NCBI GenBank assembly: GCA_023014485.1
Contig: JAJOZX010001863.1
Coordinates: 534,501-598,500 of the forward strand
DNA from: Bathynomus jamesi
Taxonomy: Eukaryota; Arthropoda; Malacostraca; Isopoda; Cirolanidae
DNA length: 64,000 nucleotides
Direction: 5' to 3'
The notes below the pieces were generated by a model. That model had not been told where the DNA came from. It made no database searches and saw nothing but the letters and a program-made list of their open reading frames with translations. Shown piece by piece: positions 9,916-21,759 of this stretch. Position 1 is the stretch's first letter; every line of letters begins with the position of its first letter. A program made the translations under genes and the position numbers.

Positions 9916-12739
9916 ATATTCGTAATGACATTCGTACAATGCAAATAATTATATTTCATTATGACGTTTGCCTTTCTTCATAGAATAACTCTATTATAAA
10001 GAAATGAATAAATAATTCCACTTAGTTAATGATTTAAATTACATGTAATTACTTTAATGTATTTGATATTTACTCTCGAAATATGAAGTTCTCAAATTAT
10101 ATATTTATTCATTGTTTCCATTCTCTTTCATCAGATTTTACACGCTTATTTGTTCAAGTTATCCTTCGTTATGATGGATTGTTGCAATAATATAATAATA
10201 TATATATATATATATATGGGCCTTATCTCCTGCTGTAATAAAGCTTATCGTTATCATCATCATTATTATTAGTACAGATATGTAGAAGTTTCCAGACAAC
10301 GATATTATACAAAAACTACCTGGGAACTTTAAGATTAGATATACGTGTGTGTGTGTGTGTGTGGTGTGTGTGTGTTCTTAAGTTATTTATTTTCCTTGCT
10401 AATTGTTTAATTACATATTTCCCCGTCATTTTCCTAATTTTTTTTCGCATCGCTCACACGAAGGTCAGTGAAAATAGGAAGTGTCTTTGATTCTACGACA
10501 TTGAAGGACACCTCCCGTTCAGGCTATTCCAAACTCAGAAATAATATGCTGTTTGATTCCTATCGTGAGAGAAGTAACATGTAGCCCGGGACCCCTTAGA
10601 TAGGCCCTTAGGGGGCTCCTAGGCTACTGAGCTTAGTTGCGACGCTAGTATAGTAGTGGACTCTTCCCTCCACCTCCTTCGTATGTTTAAGTTGCATTCT
10701 AGAAGGCTTAAGAAAGATTTATGTTGGGTTTTTGTTTGAGGATTTGTGAAAGATTTTATTACAGAAATGATCGTTTGCGACTTTCTTTCCGCAAAATTCA
10801 AACCCGTTCGGTCACAAACGTTGTTGATGGCCGTGTTCTCAAATTACAAAAATTCTCGTAAGAAAAGTGATGCAAATATTTTATCTTTAAAATTGGATAT
10901 TAAACGAGTAAATTAAAAATAGTAAAGATTATTAACGTGAAAATACGGAGTGAAGACCATAGGAACAAACCATTTGCCATTAAGCAGCTTTTCGAAAGGT
11001 GAGTGTCTATATATATATATTGTATTAATATATATGTATTAATATATAAGATCACGTGTTATTTTGTGATTTTAGTGCATGTATATATATATATATATAT
11101 ATAAATCCACATTTATATCATTATAATGTATTTACCCGATGTAAAATGCGATTAATCATATTTGGACATTTGTTTTTTTATTAATTAAAGTTATATTTTT
11201 GTATGAGGAAGTTAGTTTCGAGGAAAAGTAGGAATCTCAATAGAAATCTGTCCTTTATGGATAATAAAATCACGACTTTGGGAATAGTGAGACCCTTTAA
11301 TCTAGAACTTCGTTAATTCGTTTGTACTCTGAATGAACGTTCACCATTAAGTGATTCCATCGCTTTTGACTGCATGTGGTACCCTTAAAGATATTTATGA
11401 ACGTGAAACGGATCTGTTATTGCAAATATCAGTTGTGTAACAAAGACACTTATTTGTACTCTGTAAAATCCTTCGTATTAAAATTGATGGAATTATGCTG
11501 AAGTTGAACACTTTCTTTTTCACTTCAGATAAAATGGGGAATTTTAGACAGTCATTAACTAAATCAGCGATTAGATATATACCTTATACGTATCATAATG
11601 CCTTTCAGGGACAGTGTGGTGTGTGTGTGTGTGTATGTGTGTTGTGTTATGCAGGGATTCGATTCATGTTAATGAATCAACCATACGAGTGAAGCGGGAC
11701 GGATTTTTTCTAGACCAGGAAATGATAACTACTTCATTCATACTCGACAATTATATTTAACCTTTTCCAGAGTGAACGCGATTAATTGTCGATTCTAAAA
11801 GACAAAACTACGTCTTTCCTTCAATGTATAAAAATGTATTTATATTATGTGGGTCTCGAAATGCCTTAAAAAAAAAAAAAAGTTTATAGGAAATTCATTT
11901 CGAATCCATCCAATTTCGCAAAAGGAGAGGAAAAAGTTAGAAAAAAAAAAGATCATTTGGGAATTAGATAAATTAAGCGTTATTTTTCTGTTTTCAAAAT
12001 AGATTTATTATTCGCTTCCTCCTTCAAAACTATTCAATAGAAAAGTGGGAAAATATTTTTTGAGAAAAGGGTAAATTTAATGTTGAGGGTTCCATCGACG
12101 GTAAAAAGGTTTATACAGATTGCTTTTATAGGGCGGCTTTCGCAGACTGAATAACTGAATACTGATTCTAACTTGAACCGAAATTTTCTGTATGTCGATA
12201 TTCCGTTCGAATTTCTCTCAAATTCTGTCGGTTTGGGTCGACGACATTCTCCAGTTTGGATTATAATTAGAATTGGCAGAAAGCCACAGGTTGCCGGTCC
12301 GAATGGCCTTTTCACCGATCCCCTCCCCCCCTCCCACCATTTTTTCTCTAGGTTTTTTGTTTACACCATTGTTCCAAAATGGCGACCCTCCGCTTCAAGA
12401 GATGTTTACGAGGAGAACGAATGAATGGAACTTTTAATAAATACAGCGATGAAGTGTGAAGGAGATTAAAGATACACGCATACGGTGGAGGTTCGAATCA
12501 AATTGAAATGGAGTGCGATAACGAAGAGAGGTAAAGAAGAGAAAGAGGTTTCACTGAAACCTCGAGTGTGTTTAACAGATAAAAGGAACAAAAAAAAAAA
12601 AAAGCAGGATGAAATGCGCTTTAAAAATAGAGACGAAAGACACCTTCTTTAAAACAAATTGGCTGCACCAATTTCATCATTTCTTTTTCTATATTTTCAA
12701 TCCACTCCAGATAAAAAATATTTGGTATAAATTTTACCT
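9915..12739. other. No gene seen; AT-rich spacer
   Basis: Holds short (TA)n at 10199-10217 and 11082-11102, and (TG)n near 10345-10373 and 11618-11645. None of the frames here shows a recognisable protein pattern. Confidence 0.5.
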
Positions 12740-12747
12740 AAAAGTTG

Positions 12748-12944
12748 GGATCACCTGAAGATCAGGGCCCCCAGCCTTCTTTAGTTAGCTTTATAAGGCT
12801 AACTGACGAAAATATCACGACTTAACCAATCGTCAAGGGCGTACATTTGACCTAACGATTGGTTAGGTTAGGTCGTGATATTTTCGTTAGATAGACTTAT
12901 AAGGCTAACTAAAGAAGGTTAGGGGCCCTAATCTCAGGTGATCC
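12748..12944. mobile_element. Hairpin MITE with perfect 8-bp TSD (core family H)
   Basis: A palindrome with arms beginning GGATCACCTGA, centred near 12847, flanked by AAAAGTTG on both sides (12740-12747 and 12945-12952). The core of each arm (TTAGTTAGC, TTATAAGGCTAACT, GAAAATATCACGAC, AACCAATCGT) is shared with the MITE at 36878-37138, which has different outer arms. No coding capacity. Confidence 0.85.
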
Positions 12945-12952
12945 AAAAGTTG

Positions 12953-13578
12953 AATATATAATTGGTTTTTACTAAAACTGAGTCGAATTAAGTTGAAAAT
13001 GAAACGATGGGTTAAATTTTTGAACCTCATTATTAATTAATATTTAACTATACTCTTATTTACTAATGAAATGGGTAGAAATTTGAACAAAGGTTGTACT
13101 TTTCAACAAAAATTGGTAAAACATAAATTTTAAGTTATTTTTACTTTGCTAAAACGATACATAAAATTTCAATTCATTTCTTTAATAATTAACTATATTG
13201 ATCAATCAGATCAATAATAATCTTTATCTTTTTTATTAGTGAAATACGTGTGATCATTATTGTTACTATTTAACCCTTTAGCGTCCAGTGTCACTTCACT
13301 CATTTTTGTTCTGGGTAACGCCAGACAATTTTATTCACTCTCTGAAAAGACCTCCGAGCAGTAAAGGACTAACTAAACTTTATACAACATATTTTAGTTG
13401 AAAGAATAATATCTTCACTGTCTCCCTCTTACATTCGACTACAACAATAGCTTTACGCTTTTATATTTCAATATTGAAATAAAAGTGCAAAGGTATTTTT
13501 GAAGTTGACTGTATACATTGTAGCCTAAAAAATTTGTATTTATAATTTGAGTGTTAAAGGTCTTTTTCTTTATCTAAG

Positions 13579-13636
<58 letters not shown>

Positions 13637-14395
13637 ATATGTTTTATTCAACCAATTTTCAAATTTTATCGATCTCCCGTCCCGACTGTCGAAAATTTGG
13701 GTAATTTTGATACCAGAAGCAACAAAAATTTAAGACCCAGTTTATCTTTAAAGAAAATTATGAGAAATACTCAACACTTAAAGCTCGACAATAAAATGCG
13801 CATGCGCAAAAAAAAAAAAAAAAAAAAAAATGCACGCCATTTTTGACTTCTCATGATTTTCAATGTAACACTCCCGCATGAATGAACTCCGCGGAATTCG
13901 CAGTGTCACAAATAAGTTATTAGAATTGATGATCCCACCAGTCACCACACCTTTAAATATTCGATATGTCATAAATGAATAATTGAAAAGTCATTATTCA
14001 AACTGTAATAATTACTGGAAAGGTGAATTATTGATGTTAGGATTATTTTTTGGTCTCAACAGTGTTGAATTTAAAATTTAAAACTACCATCAAATACAAA
14101 TAGAATAATTTATTTTTAATTTAAATACCGTTAACTAAATTTTGTACCACATACTTGAATACTTGAACACTTGAATTTCAGTCAAGGACAATTTGTACTT
14201 AACGCGGGAGTCCAGTTTACCTTTGAAAGTTGTATTACTGTTTGGTAATTCGAAGTAATGTTGCAATTTTAACTACTTTTTGGATCGGAGCTTATTTACT
14301 CAAAAGGCTGTGTAGAAAACTACCCAAAATGGGCCAAAATAAATGAGTAAGTGATTTATCCTATATAAGGGAGGAATAGCAAAAATACAAGACAT
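12953..14395. other. No gene seen; possible degraded TTAA MITE
   Basis: TTAACCCTTTAGCGTCC at about 13271 resembles the TTAA MITE end, with a weak partner near 13375. A compound (TA)n(GA)n lies at 13581-13635 and an A run near 13807-13829. No supportable gene. Confidence 0.4.
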
Positions 14396-14495
14396 TGGGC
14401 TGGTTAAGACAATGAGTTGCCGATCGGAAGGGCGTGAGATAGAGTCTGGGTGAGGACTTTATAATTTCAGACTTTTTGGCGAGTCAAAACTAAGG
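14396..14495 (+). mobile_element. tRNA-SINE fragment (second monomer only)
   Basis: CTGGTTAAGACAATGAG, GCCGATCGG, GTGAGATAGAGTC and GAGGACTTTATAATTTCA line up with the second tRNA-like unit of the dimeric SINE at 63500-63580. Confidence 0.6.
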
Positions 14496-14513
14496 TTTAG
14501 GGGGGAGCTAAGG

Positions 14514-14518
<5 letters not shown>

Positions 14519-14553
<35 letters not shown>
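14519..14553. repeat. (TA)n microsatellite
   Basis: TA dinucleotide run just downstream of the SINE fragment. Confidence 0.95.
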
Positions 14554-14557
<4 letters not shown>

Positions 14558-14891
14558 CACTTCCACTTAAACTATGAATGCATCGGTGATTAAATATATA
14601 TATATGCTACAAATTCTTCACCTAAATTTATATACCATAAAAGGTATTTCTCCTATAAGGTAGCTGAATCACTAAATGTAAATTATAGTTCACATGATGG
14701 ATGGTTAGATTAAAATGATTTCAGTCGCTGACTGTATGTCTCGAAAAGAAAAAAAATTTGCGACATTTTTTTGTGACATTGGTCCTTCCTTTGACGATCA
14801 TTCTTGATGATTTAGACAGACGCTCAACCTCCACTTCAGCTCAAACCTATTTTATTAAACATGTCCTTCACTTATTGGACCCCTCATCCGA

Positions 14892-14897
<6 letters not shown>

Positions 14898-14942
<45 letters not shown>
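14898..14942. repeat. (CT)n microsatellite
   Basis: About 22 CT units. Confidence 0.95.
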
Positions 14943-14944
<2 letters not shown>

Positions 14945-15185
14945 TTTCATTTGCTTTTCCTACTTTTTTTTCTGTCTGCTTCCTTCTTGGGCTAGCTTAG
15001 AGTGGATCTTATGGTCAATGCTATCCTGTAACTCTTCCCGAAAGAAGAAAAATGTGGCGTTATAAATCCGTAGGTAAGGGTTGGTGGATAGGGCAAAATG
15101 GACCCATGCACATTTCGTCGATAGGACAATCTCTCGACATTCTTATTAATTTAACCTAACCTTTCTGGACTTAGTTTAAATTAAC

Positions 15186-15976
15186 CAGTGGTGGGCACCG
15201 TTAACCAAAAAGTTAACTTCGATAACGATAATCCGTTAACCCCAATTTTTAACTCCGATAACGATAATCCGATAATTTTACTACAATTTAACGGAAGTTA
15301 ACAATAATCCGTTAACGATAACTTTTTCTTTACTAACATTTAAAAAAATCAAGGAAAAAGCTTTAAAACCCATAGAAAATGTTTATTTATGCAAAATCCA
15401 ACAATAAATAGGTATTTAACTGTATTTTTATCAAGTTTTGCAACTTTTTTGCTTAATAACTTTTTTTTTTATTTTTAATAAAAAATGTACTGATTACGTT
15501 TTGAAACCCTTGTAACCACTAACCATTAACTAAATTTTAATTTACCAGAGAATTATTATGGCGGGAACTGAAAGGTCAAATTAAATTTTAGGCACATTTA
15601 TTAAAGACTATGACACAATGTGCTGGTTGCCCTTCAGAAAGACCAACTTCTCAAAGTTAGGCCCAACTGCCAGTCTTGACCTCTTGGGCCTCAGAATGTC
15701 CTTGCCGAGAGAGAAGAGCCGTTCCACTGCGGCAGAGGACGGAATTGGCAGACTGAAGTTATGGCGGTTTGAATTCATTCGCGGAGCGGTGATCTTTCGT
15801 GAATGACTCCTCGCAGTTAACGTGTTAACAGACTTTAACAGACTAAATATCGAGTTATCGGAAGTTAACTGGTCCGATAACGATAAATGGAAATTAACTT
15901 CCGTTAATAGTCCGTTAAAAAAAGTTAACTTCGTTAATTAACTGTTATCGGATTAACGCTTTAGTGCCCAACACTG
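15186..15976 (-). mobile_element. hAT remnant with TSD and transposase C-terminus
   Basis: The element starts CAGTGGTGGGCACC and ends (inward) CAGTGTTGGGCACT, flanked by AAATTAAC on both sides (15178-15185 and 15977-15984). Subterminal regions are packed with GTTAACTTCG and TAACGATAATCCG motifs. At about 15600-15760 the minus strand encodes PIPSSAAVERLFSLGKDILRP, the hAT C-terminal dimerisation motif that contains the third catalytic residue (E of the AAVERLFS stretch). The rest of the transposase is missing, so it is an internally deleted derivative. Same family as 41865-42760. Confidence 0.85.
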
Positions 15977-16753
15977 AAATTAACATATACTAACCTTACC
16001 TAACTTACTTTAACTTCACCTAACCCTCAGGACATCTGTCTACGAAATATCTTACGTCTGGCCGTTTAAAATGGTCTTAACTTTACTCCCGGGAGGCATC
16101 CCTCACTTGATTTCCAAAGTTAGTTTGTTCTCTGGAGGATTTTTTTTTTTTTGCGTGCTATGGTCATATTGTACGTAACTTTGGCAGACATTTAGGACTT
16201 TTAAGACTTTGATTTGGATAATGAAAGAATTAATGCCTTTTTGTGGCGTTTGGAAACAAACGCTCTGTTTTCTTGCTAATACTGTACGATAACAGTTAAT
16301 TACAAACATATTTTCGTTTGTAAGTCTTTCACAAATTTGCAGTCGCAATTTTGAATTCGTGGCTGTAATTACCTATATACACACATACGGATAGTATAAA
16401 GTCGGTTAACTAAACTAAAATTTAATTTTATCTATACTTTCTTCGTCTGGTCAATTCGATCTTATTCTATTTCTACTTAATTCCAGTGAATTTGATATAA
16501 TTCTGCCAAACCTAACTTGACTTACGTAAATTAACTAAACCTAATCTAACAGTAGGCTAACCGGGAACTAAATAGCAGTTTAGCTGAACGCATTTCACTT
16601 AATTCCAGTACGTTCGATTTATTCCAATGTGGCCGATTCCACTTTCAGTTCGACGTTATTCCAGCCCCAGTTTTTGGATTCGGCTCTATTCCATTCATTC
16701 GATTTAATTCCGTCCAACTTTGTTCCCTTCAACTTTATTCCACTCGCCCAACG

Positions 16754-16758
<5 letters not shown>

Positions 16759-16788
<30 letters not shown>
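16759..16788. repeat. (CT)n microsatellite
   Basis: CT run. Confidence 0.95.
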
Positions 16789-16790
<2 letters not shown>

Positions 16791-16795
16791 GGCGT

Positions 16796-16990
16796 AGTTA
16801 TAGAGCTAGTTTATATATTCTCCTCTTTCCTGTAAAATTTCCTTGCTACTTTTCCGGGTCAAGATATTTTTTTCAACCTTTTTCCATACCCGCCTCAGGC
16901 TGGGAGGGAACGGAAGGTGGGGAGCGAGCCGAATGCTTTTCTATCCAGTTTTCTACTCTTGCTAGAATAGTTAAGAAAATTAACAGTTTA
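16796..16990 (-). repeat. Inverted repeat R1, left copy
   Basis: The reverse complement of this stretch matches 18245-18433 over about 190 bp with scattered differences. Shared landmarks are GTAGAAAACTGGATAGAAAAG, GGAAAAAGGTTGAA, GGAAATTTTACAGGAAAG and GGAGAATATATAAA. Content unknown; no frame conserved that I can recognise. Confidence 0.75.
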
Positions 16991-17026
16991 ATAATAGGAT
17001 CCTCATATATATATATATATATATAA

Positions 17027-17290
17027 CGTAAAGAATGACGCTTGTATAGGAGATATTCCGCGCAAGACGAGAAAGAGAAAACAACAAATGAAAAAATGAA
17101 GTACCACCTGGGAATCGAACCCGGGATCTTCCGATTGCCGGTCAGACGCGATAACCACTACACCATGGACTTCACTCTTCCAAATGCCATAATTCCTCTA
17201 CATACTCGCAGAAACCAATGCCCCAAGGGGGCACCTCCCGCATGCCGTAACATTATATACATTCAACTGCAAAGAACACGCAGTATAAAT
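17027..17290 (-). mobile_element. tRNA-like repeat (family T), unit next to palindrome
   Basis: On the minus strand a tRNA-like module (about 17107-17172) has a pol III A-box-like TGGTGTAGTGGTTA and a B-box GGTTCGATTCC. An anticodon-arm-like hairpin TCTGA-CCGGCAA-TCGGA lies between them. The flank GCATGCGGGAGGTGCC and the body TCTTGCGCGGAATATCTCC recur in every family member. Position 33 of the loop is C instead of the near-universal T, so a working tRNA is unlikely. Confidence 0.75.
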
Positions 17291-17530
17291 AACGTAAAGA
17301 ACGACGCTTGTATAGGAGATATTCCGCGCAAGACGAGAAAGAGAAAACAACAAATGAAAAATGAAGTACCACCTGGGAATCGGAAGATCGGAAGATCCCG
17401 GGTTCGATTCCCAGGTGGTACTTCATTTTTTCATTTGTTGTTTTCTCTTTCTCGTCTTGCGCGGAATATCTCCTATACAAGCGTCGTTCTTTACGTTATT
17501 TATACTGCGTGTTCTTTGCAGTTGAATGTA
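17272..17530. repeat. Palindrome of family T
   Basis: Inverted arms of about 115 bp meet near 17395, where the tRNA T-arm (CCCGGGTTCGATTCCCAGG) forms the apex. Both arms carry CAACAAATGAAAAATGAAGT, the body GCGCGGAATATCTCC or its complement, and AACGTAAAGAACGACGC. Confidence 0.85.
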
Positions 17531-17536
17531 TATATA

Positions 17537-17573
<37 letters not shown>
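17529..17573. repeat. (TA)n microsatellite
   Basis: Abuts the right arm of the family T palindrome. Confidence 0.9.
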
Positions 17574-17578
<5 letters not shown>

Positions 17579-18114
17579 TCTTATAAGCTTTATTCCTTAA
17601 TGTCATTAAAAGACTTAAGATCTAATTACACATCGTTCTTGTTGTCCTTGAGTTCTAATTAGTTGTGTCTCAAGTTCGGCTCCCACGAGGTTTATTAAGC
17701 CCAAGCCCGACATCGATAAACCCTTTTTTACCCATTCACATTCCTTAAATCTGAAGGTTTGCTAATTTTTATGAAAATCCGAAGATTTTTAACAAGACTT
17801 TTATAGAGAATTTTATAGAGACTATTTAATATTTTTAATATACTGTAATATAATAACATTTACGATGTTACGCTGCCCTACTAATGAGGCTATTTCAAAC
17901 GTCAGCCAAGGGTAACCAAAGATGCTTCGTGGTCTCTCTTTGTCCATAAATAATGTCGGAAGTGATGAGAAATTTAAAGAGATTTCAATAAACGACAAAA
18001 ATGAACATAAAAGAAGAAATATGAACAAAGAGACGTTAATGAGATGAGGAGAAATTGCACTTTATCTGTTTCGTTGGCTTTTGAAAACAAATTAAACCTT
18101 TGCTGCAATTTCCG

Positions 18115-18115
<1 letters not shown>

Positions 18116-18152
<37 letters not shown>
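18116..18152. repeat. (GA)n microsatellite
   Basis: GA run. Confidence 0.95.
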
Positions 18153-18154
<2 letters not shown>

Positions 18155-18244
18155 ACAAGGAAAAGAAGTACCTCAAAAGGCCTTGCGGCCCATACCGAGG
18201 AGGTACCAATGGCAACGGGTGCCAGGGAAAATTTTGTGAAAGTT

Positions 18245-18433
18245 TATTTTTCTTTCAACTATCCTAGCAGTAGTAGAAAACTGGATAGAAAAGTAGAAGG
18301 CTCTCTCCCCACCCTCCGCTCCCTCCCTGCCAGAGGCAGGTACGGAAAAAGGTTGAAGAAAATACCTTGACCCTGGAAAAGTAGCCAAGGAAATTTTACA
18401 GGAAAGTGGAGAATATATAAATAGCTCTATATT
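18245..18433 (+). repeat. Inverted repeat R1, right copy
   Basis: Partner of 16796-16990 in opposite orientation. The family T palindrome and about 700 bp of spacer lie between the two copies. Confidence 0.75.
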
Positions 18434-18479
18434 TAGCTTGCTCACAGAGACACCGAGCAAGCGAACTCCTGCAGAGTTT

Positions 18480-18645
18480 TCTGAGGTTTTAATCTTAAAC
18501 TATGAGTGTGTTCAGTACTTTGTCTAGCCTATTTTTAAACAGATTTACACTTTGACTGGAAACAACCTCTGAGGGAAGTTGGTTCCAGATATTAACTATT
18601 TTATAGGAAAAGAAATTTCCGCAGACTGAGGTCCTAAATGTCTTT
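18480..18645 (-). mobile_element. CR1 3'-end fragment (second copy)
   Basis: The minus strand encodes LRTSVCGNFFSYKIVNIWNQ, then LPSEVVSSQSV and NLFKNRLDKVLNTL. This is the same C-terminal segment as in the adjacent CR1 (SVCGNYVTYKICDTWNRLPS) but from a diverged copy. It holds only the last 45 or so codons and lies directly 3' of the longer element. Confidence 0.75.
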
Positions 18646-18651
18646 ACACAC

Positions 18652-20346
18652 TCAAATAGTGTGCAAGATTTCGTCTAACCTTTTCTTGAACTGATCCACA
18701 GAGGAACTGTTCACAACTTCCGAAGGTAACCTGTTCCATGTGTCACAGATCTTATACGTAACGTAATTCCCACACACACTAGTCCTAAACCGTTTCAAAT
18801 CCAACTTCCAACCATTGTTGCGAGTTGGGTTATCATTTAAACTAAACATACTTCTAAAATCGACATCGTTGAACCCTCGTAAGAGCTTGAAAACCTCGAT
18901 CAGTTGACCGCGCAGCCTCCGAGTTTCAAGCGAAAACAAGTTCAGGGCGCGTAACCGTCGATTGTAGCCCATATGCCTAACGGAAGGGATCAACTTTGTG
19001 GCCCTCGCCTGCACTCGCTCCAGCCTCACAATATCTTTCCTGAGGTGGGCGACCAGAACTGCACAGCATACTCCAGGTGCGGCCGAACAAGGGAATTGTA
19101 CAGTGAGAGCACAATCTCCTTGTTCCGAAACTGAAATTGCCTCCTGATATAACCCAATAGTTTCTGGGCTTTCTTTTCCACCTCTACACACTGTTTCGTA
19201 AAACTTAAGGTCGCTGCTAATTAGCACACCCAAGTCCTTTTCTAAATCAGTCACCTCGATATTACTGCCCAACATCGAGTAGTCCGACTTGGGATTGGCG
19301 TAGCCAATGTGCATCACTTTGCATTTACCCAAGTTAAACGGCATTTGCCATTTTTCGGACCACTCTCCTATCCTACCTAGGTCCGCACGCAGTTCCTCGA
19401 TCGCTTCGGGCGTCCCAACATTGGCCCCAAGCTTGGTGTCATCAGCGAATTGGCGATCCGACTGACGATGCCACCGTCGATATCATTTATGTAAATGGTA
19501 AACAACAGCGGCCCAAAACGGAACCCTGAGGAACCCCACTAGTGACCGAGGCCCAACCCGAACTAGCCCCTTTAATTACCACCCTCTGCCGCCTATTCCT
19601 CAGCAAGTTTTCAATCCACCTACCTATTTCCCCACCGATACCCAGCGCGCGCACTTTCGCCATTAGCCGGCGGTGAGGTACCTTATCAAAGGCTTTCTGA
19701 AAGTCGAGATAAAGTATATCAATCGCCCTACTCTTATCGTACTCACTCAACATGACGTGGAAAAACTCGAGCAAGTTGGTGAGACACGACCTATGCCGTC
19801 GAAACCCATGTTGGGAGTCCCCAAGCAGCTTGTAGGAATCCAAATGGTCAACGATTCTATCAGCTATTATCCTTTCTAATAATTTACCTACAACTGAAGT
19901 GAGACTAATAGGACGATAGTTCCCTGGACTTCGTGATCCCCTTTCTTAAAGATAGGGGTCACGTTGGCCTCCCTCCAGTACCAGGCACCTGGCCCATCAC
20001 CAACGATTTGTTGAAGACTGTAGCCAGGGGGGAGCCACCTGGTCGCGCACTTCTCGCAAAAACACTGGGGAGAAACTGGTCTGGACCAGGAGCCTTAAAC
20101 GCGCTCAGTTTGTCTATTCTATGAGCAACGACTGTCGCGGTACATCTAACACTATCCAGGCCAGCACCTTCGTGCCTCACAGCTGGCTCGGGGATGACGC
20201 GGGTATCCCCTGGTGAACACTCCCGCAAAGTACTCATTAAGCACATTAGCGATGTCCGCGTCGGAGGTCCGCAGAACGCCGCTTCCGTCCTTTAAAGGAC
20301 CTATCATGCTTCTAATGGGCTTTCTACTATTAACATAACTGAAGAA
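18652..20346 (-). pseudogene. CR1 reverse transcriptase and C-terminal region
   Basis: Minus-strand pieces in order are AFKAPGPDQFLPSVFAR (about 20080), PIFKKGD (about 19945), LGDSQHGFRRHRSCLTNLLE (about 19790), ILYLDFQKAFDKVPHRRLM with the first catalytic Asp (about 19700), SGVPQGSVLG (about 19530), FADDTKLG with the catalytic DD pair in a shifted frame (about 19433-19456), and NLGKCKVMHIGY with DLGVLISSDLKF (about 19200-19330). The thumb and C-terminal region runs from there to 18652. The key catalytic residues are still legible despite frameshifts near 19490 and 19345 and others near 19850-19960. Confidence 0.85.
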
Positions 20347-21390
20347 CTCCTTAGGGTTCCCTGCAGAGGCTTGCCACCCGTAGTTCTTCGTTACGTTTCG
20401 CTAGCCTAACCTTCGCCTTCACTTCCCTACACAGGCGGACATACGCTAAAGTGTTCTCATGGGAACGATTGGCCTTCGCCCTCCTATACGCTACTTTCCT
20501 ATTTCGGATAGCCGAAGCGATGTCACGATTGAACCACTTAGGCTGCGTTGAAGCAGGGATGACCGGTTTTGAGGTATGGCAGCAGACTGCAGCAGCACCA
20601 TAAACTCGTCCGGAATGCACCACACTCCCTCAACATCGCCGCCGACCTCTAACCCCATATCTCCTACGCTATCCCTGAGGCTAACAAAGTTCGCCCGCCG
20701 GAGATCAAGCTTACTGCCTCTCGAGTTAATACACTTCACCCGAGGGACGCACACACGGAACCTAATAAGACTGTGATCACTCCCGCCCAACGATTCGTCA
20801 ACGGTGAGGCCAGTGACGAGGTTGTCTTCGGTCGTGAACACTAAGTCCAGAACGCTTTCGCCTCGTGTAGGCTCGTTGACCCACTGAGTGAGGAAGTTCT
20901 CATCAGCAAAGTCAACTAGCCTCCTCCCTTCAGCATCGGCAGTCCTGTTTTCCCACTTATGCCGCGACAGTTGAAGTCTCCTAAAACTACACACCCTATC
21001 CCCTAGCAGGCTACTGAGTTCGGTGTACAGGGCTGTATCGTCCTCGAGGAGGAGATGCGGAGGTCTGTACACCAAGATTAACCTATAGTTCGTCCCTCCC
21101 ACGTTCAGATCGACGCCAAGCAGCTCCCGTTCCGACCGGAACTGGCAGTCAACCGGACTCAACGTGTCTCTGACGTATATTAGTACCCCACCCCCTCCCC
21201 ACGGGTGCGGTCTTTGCGAAACATTCTATACCCGGGAATTTCGAACTCCCCAACGTAGTCCCTACGATCAGTATGAATCCAGGACTCGGTGATAGCAACG
21301 ATATCCTGGTATTCTGATGCTAAGAGCGCCCGTAGCTCGCAAAACTTGTTCCTAATTGACCTAGCATTAAAAAGCATTGCACGAGGGAGC
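20347..21390 (-). pseudogene. CR1 endonuclease (EEP family) domain
   Basis: Minus-strand frames begin MLFNARSIRNKFCELRALLA (about 21377), which is the N-terminal Asn region of exonuclease-endonuclease-phosphatase domains. Then come AITESW with the catalytic Glu, YRLILVYRPPH, a frameshifted counterpart of the GDFN motif near 20970, DLVFTTEDNLV, and GGSDHSLIRF with the terminal SDH catalytic motif (about 20780). A linker with PKWFNRDIASAIRNRKVAYR follows at 20540-20450. The domain nicks target DNA to prime reverse transcription. Frame breaks near 21180, 20970 and 20490 inactivate this copy. Confidence 0.85.
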
Positions 21391-21670
21391 CTTCCCTATT
21401 CTGACCGCCCCCTAGCACGACCCGTTTCCCGAACAGCCAGGGCTGTCGGGAGTTGAAGAGCCCCTCACTAACGAGGGGGCAACTTCCGCAGGAGACTGAG
21501 CCCCCTCCAACGTAGGAGGAGGGTCACCCACCTGTACTTCGACGCACCCTTCAGTCGAAGGTATGTCCGCCACCGGCTCATCCTCATCTCTCCCCGGTGG
21601 GGGCCCATCATCTCTCCCCGGACTCGACCTCACCATTCTGTATAGGTGCCGGTCGAGCAGCGCGCCTAGC

Positions 21671-21672
<2 letters not shown>

Positions 21673-21706
<34 letters not shown>

Positions 21707-21710
21707 AGAG

Positions 21711-21754
<44 letters not shown>
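21673..21754. repeat. (GA)n microsatellite, interrupted
   Basis: GA runs with a short TTGAGAGAGAGG interruption. Confidence 0.95.
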
Positions 21755-21755
<1 letters not shown>

Positions 21756-21759
21756 ACTT

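Larger units (their letters stand above)
18646..21670 (-). mobile_element. CR1-type LINE, near full-length ORF2, multiply frameshifted
   Basis: About 3 kb reading right to left: proline-rich N-terminal stretch (21412-21670), endonuclease, linker, reverse transcriptase, C-terminal domain. Order and wording fit CR1-clade LINEs. At least four frame changes break the reading frame, so it is inactive. A (GA)n tract at 21673 marks the 5' boundary and a fragment of another CR1 tail abuts the 3' end. Confidence 0.85.

Noticed and set aside
12850..12870. TTAGG-like units (arthropod telomere repeat) in the hairpin MITE and near 15160
   Set aside because: Only one to three imperfect units inside a transposon palindrome; no array.
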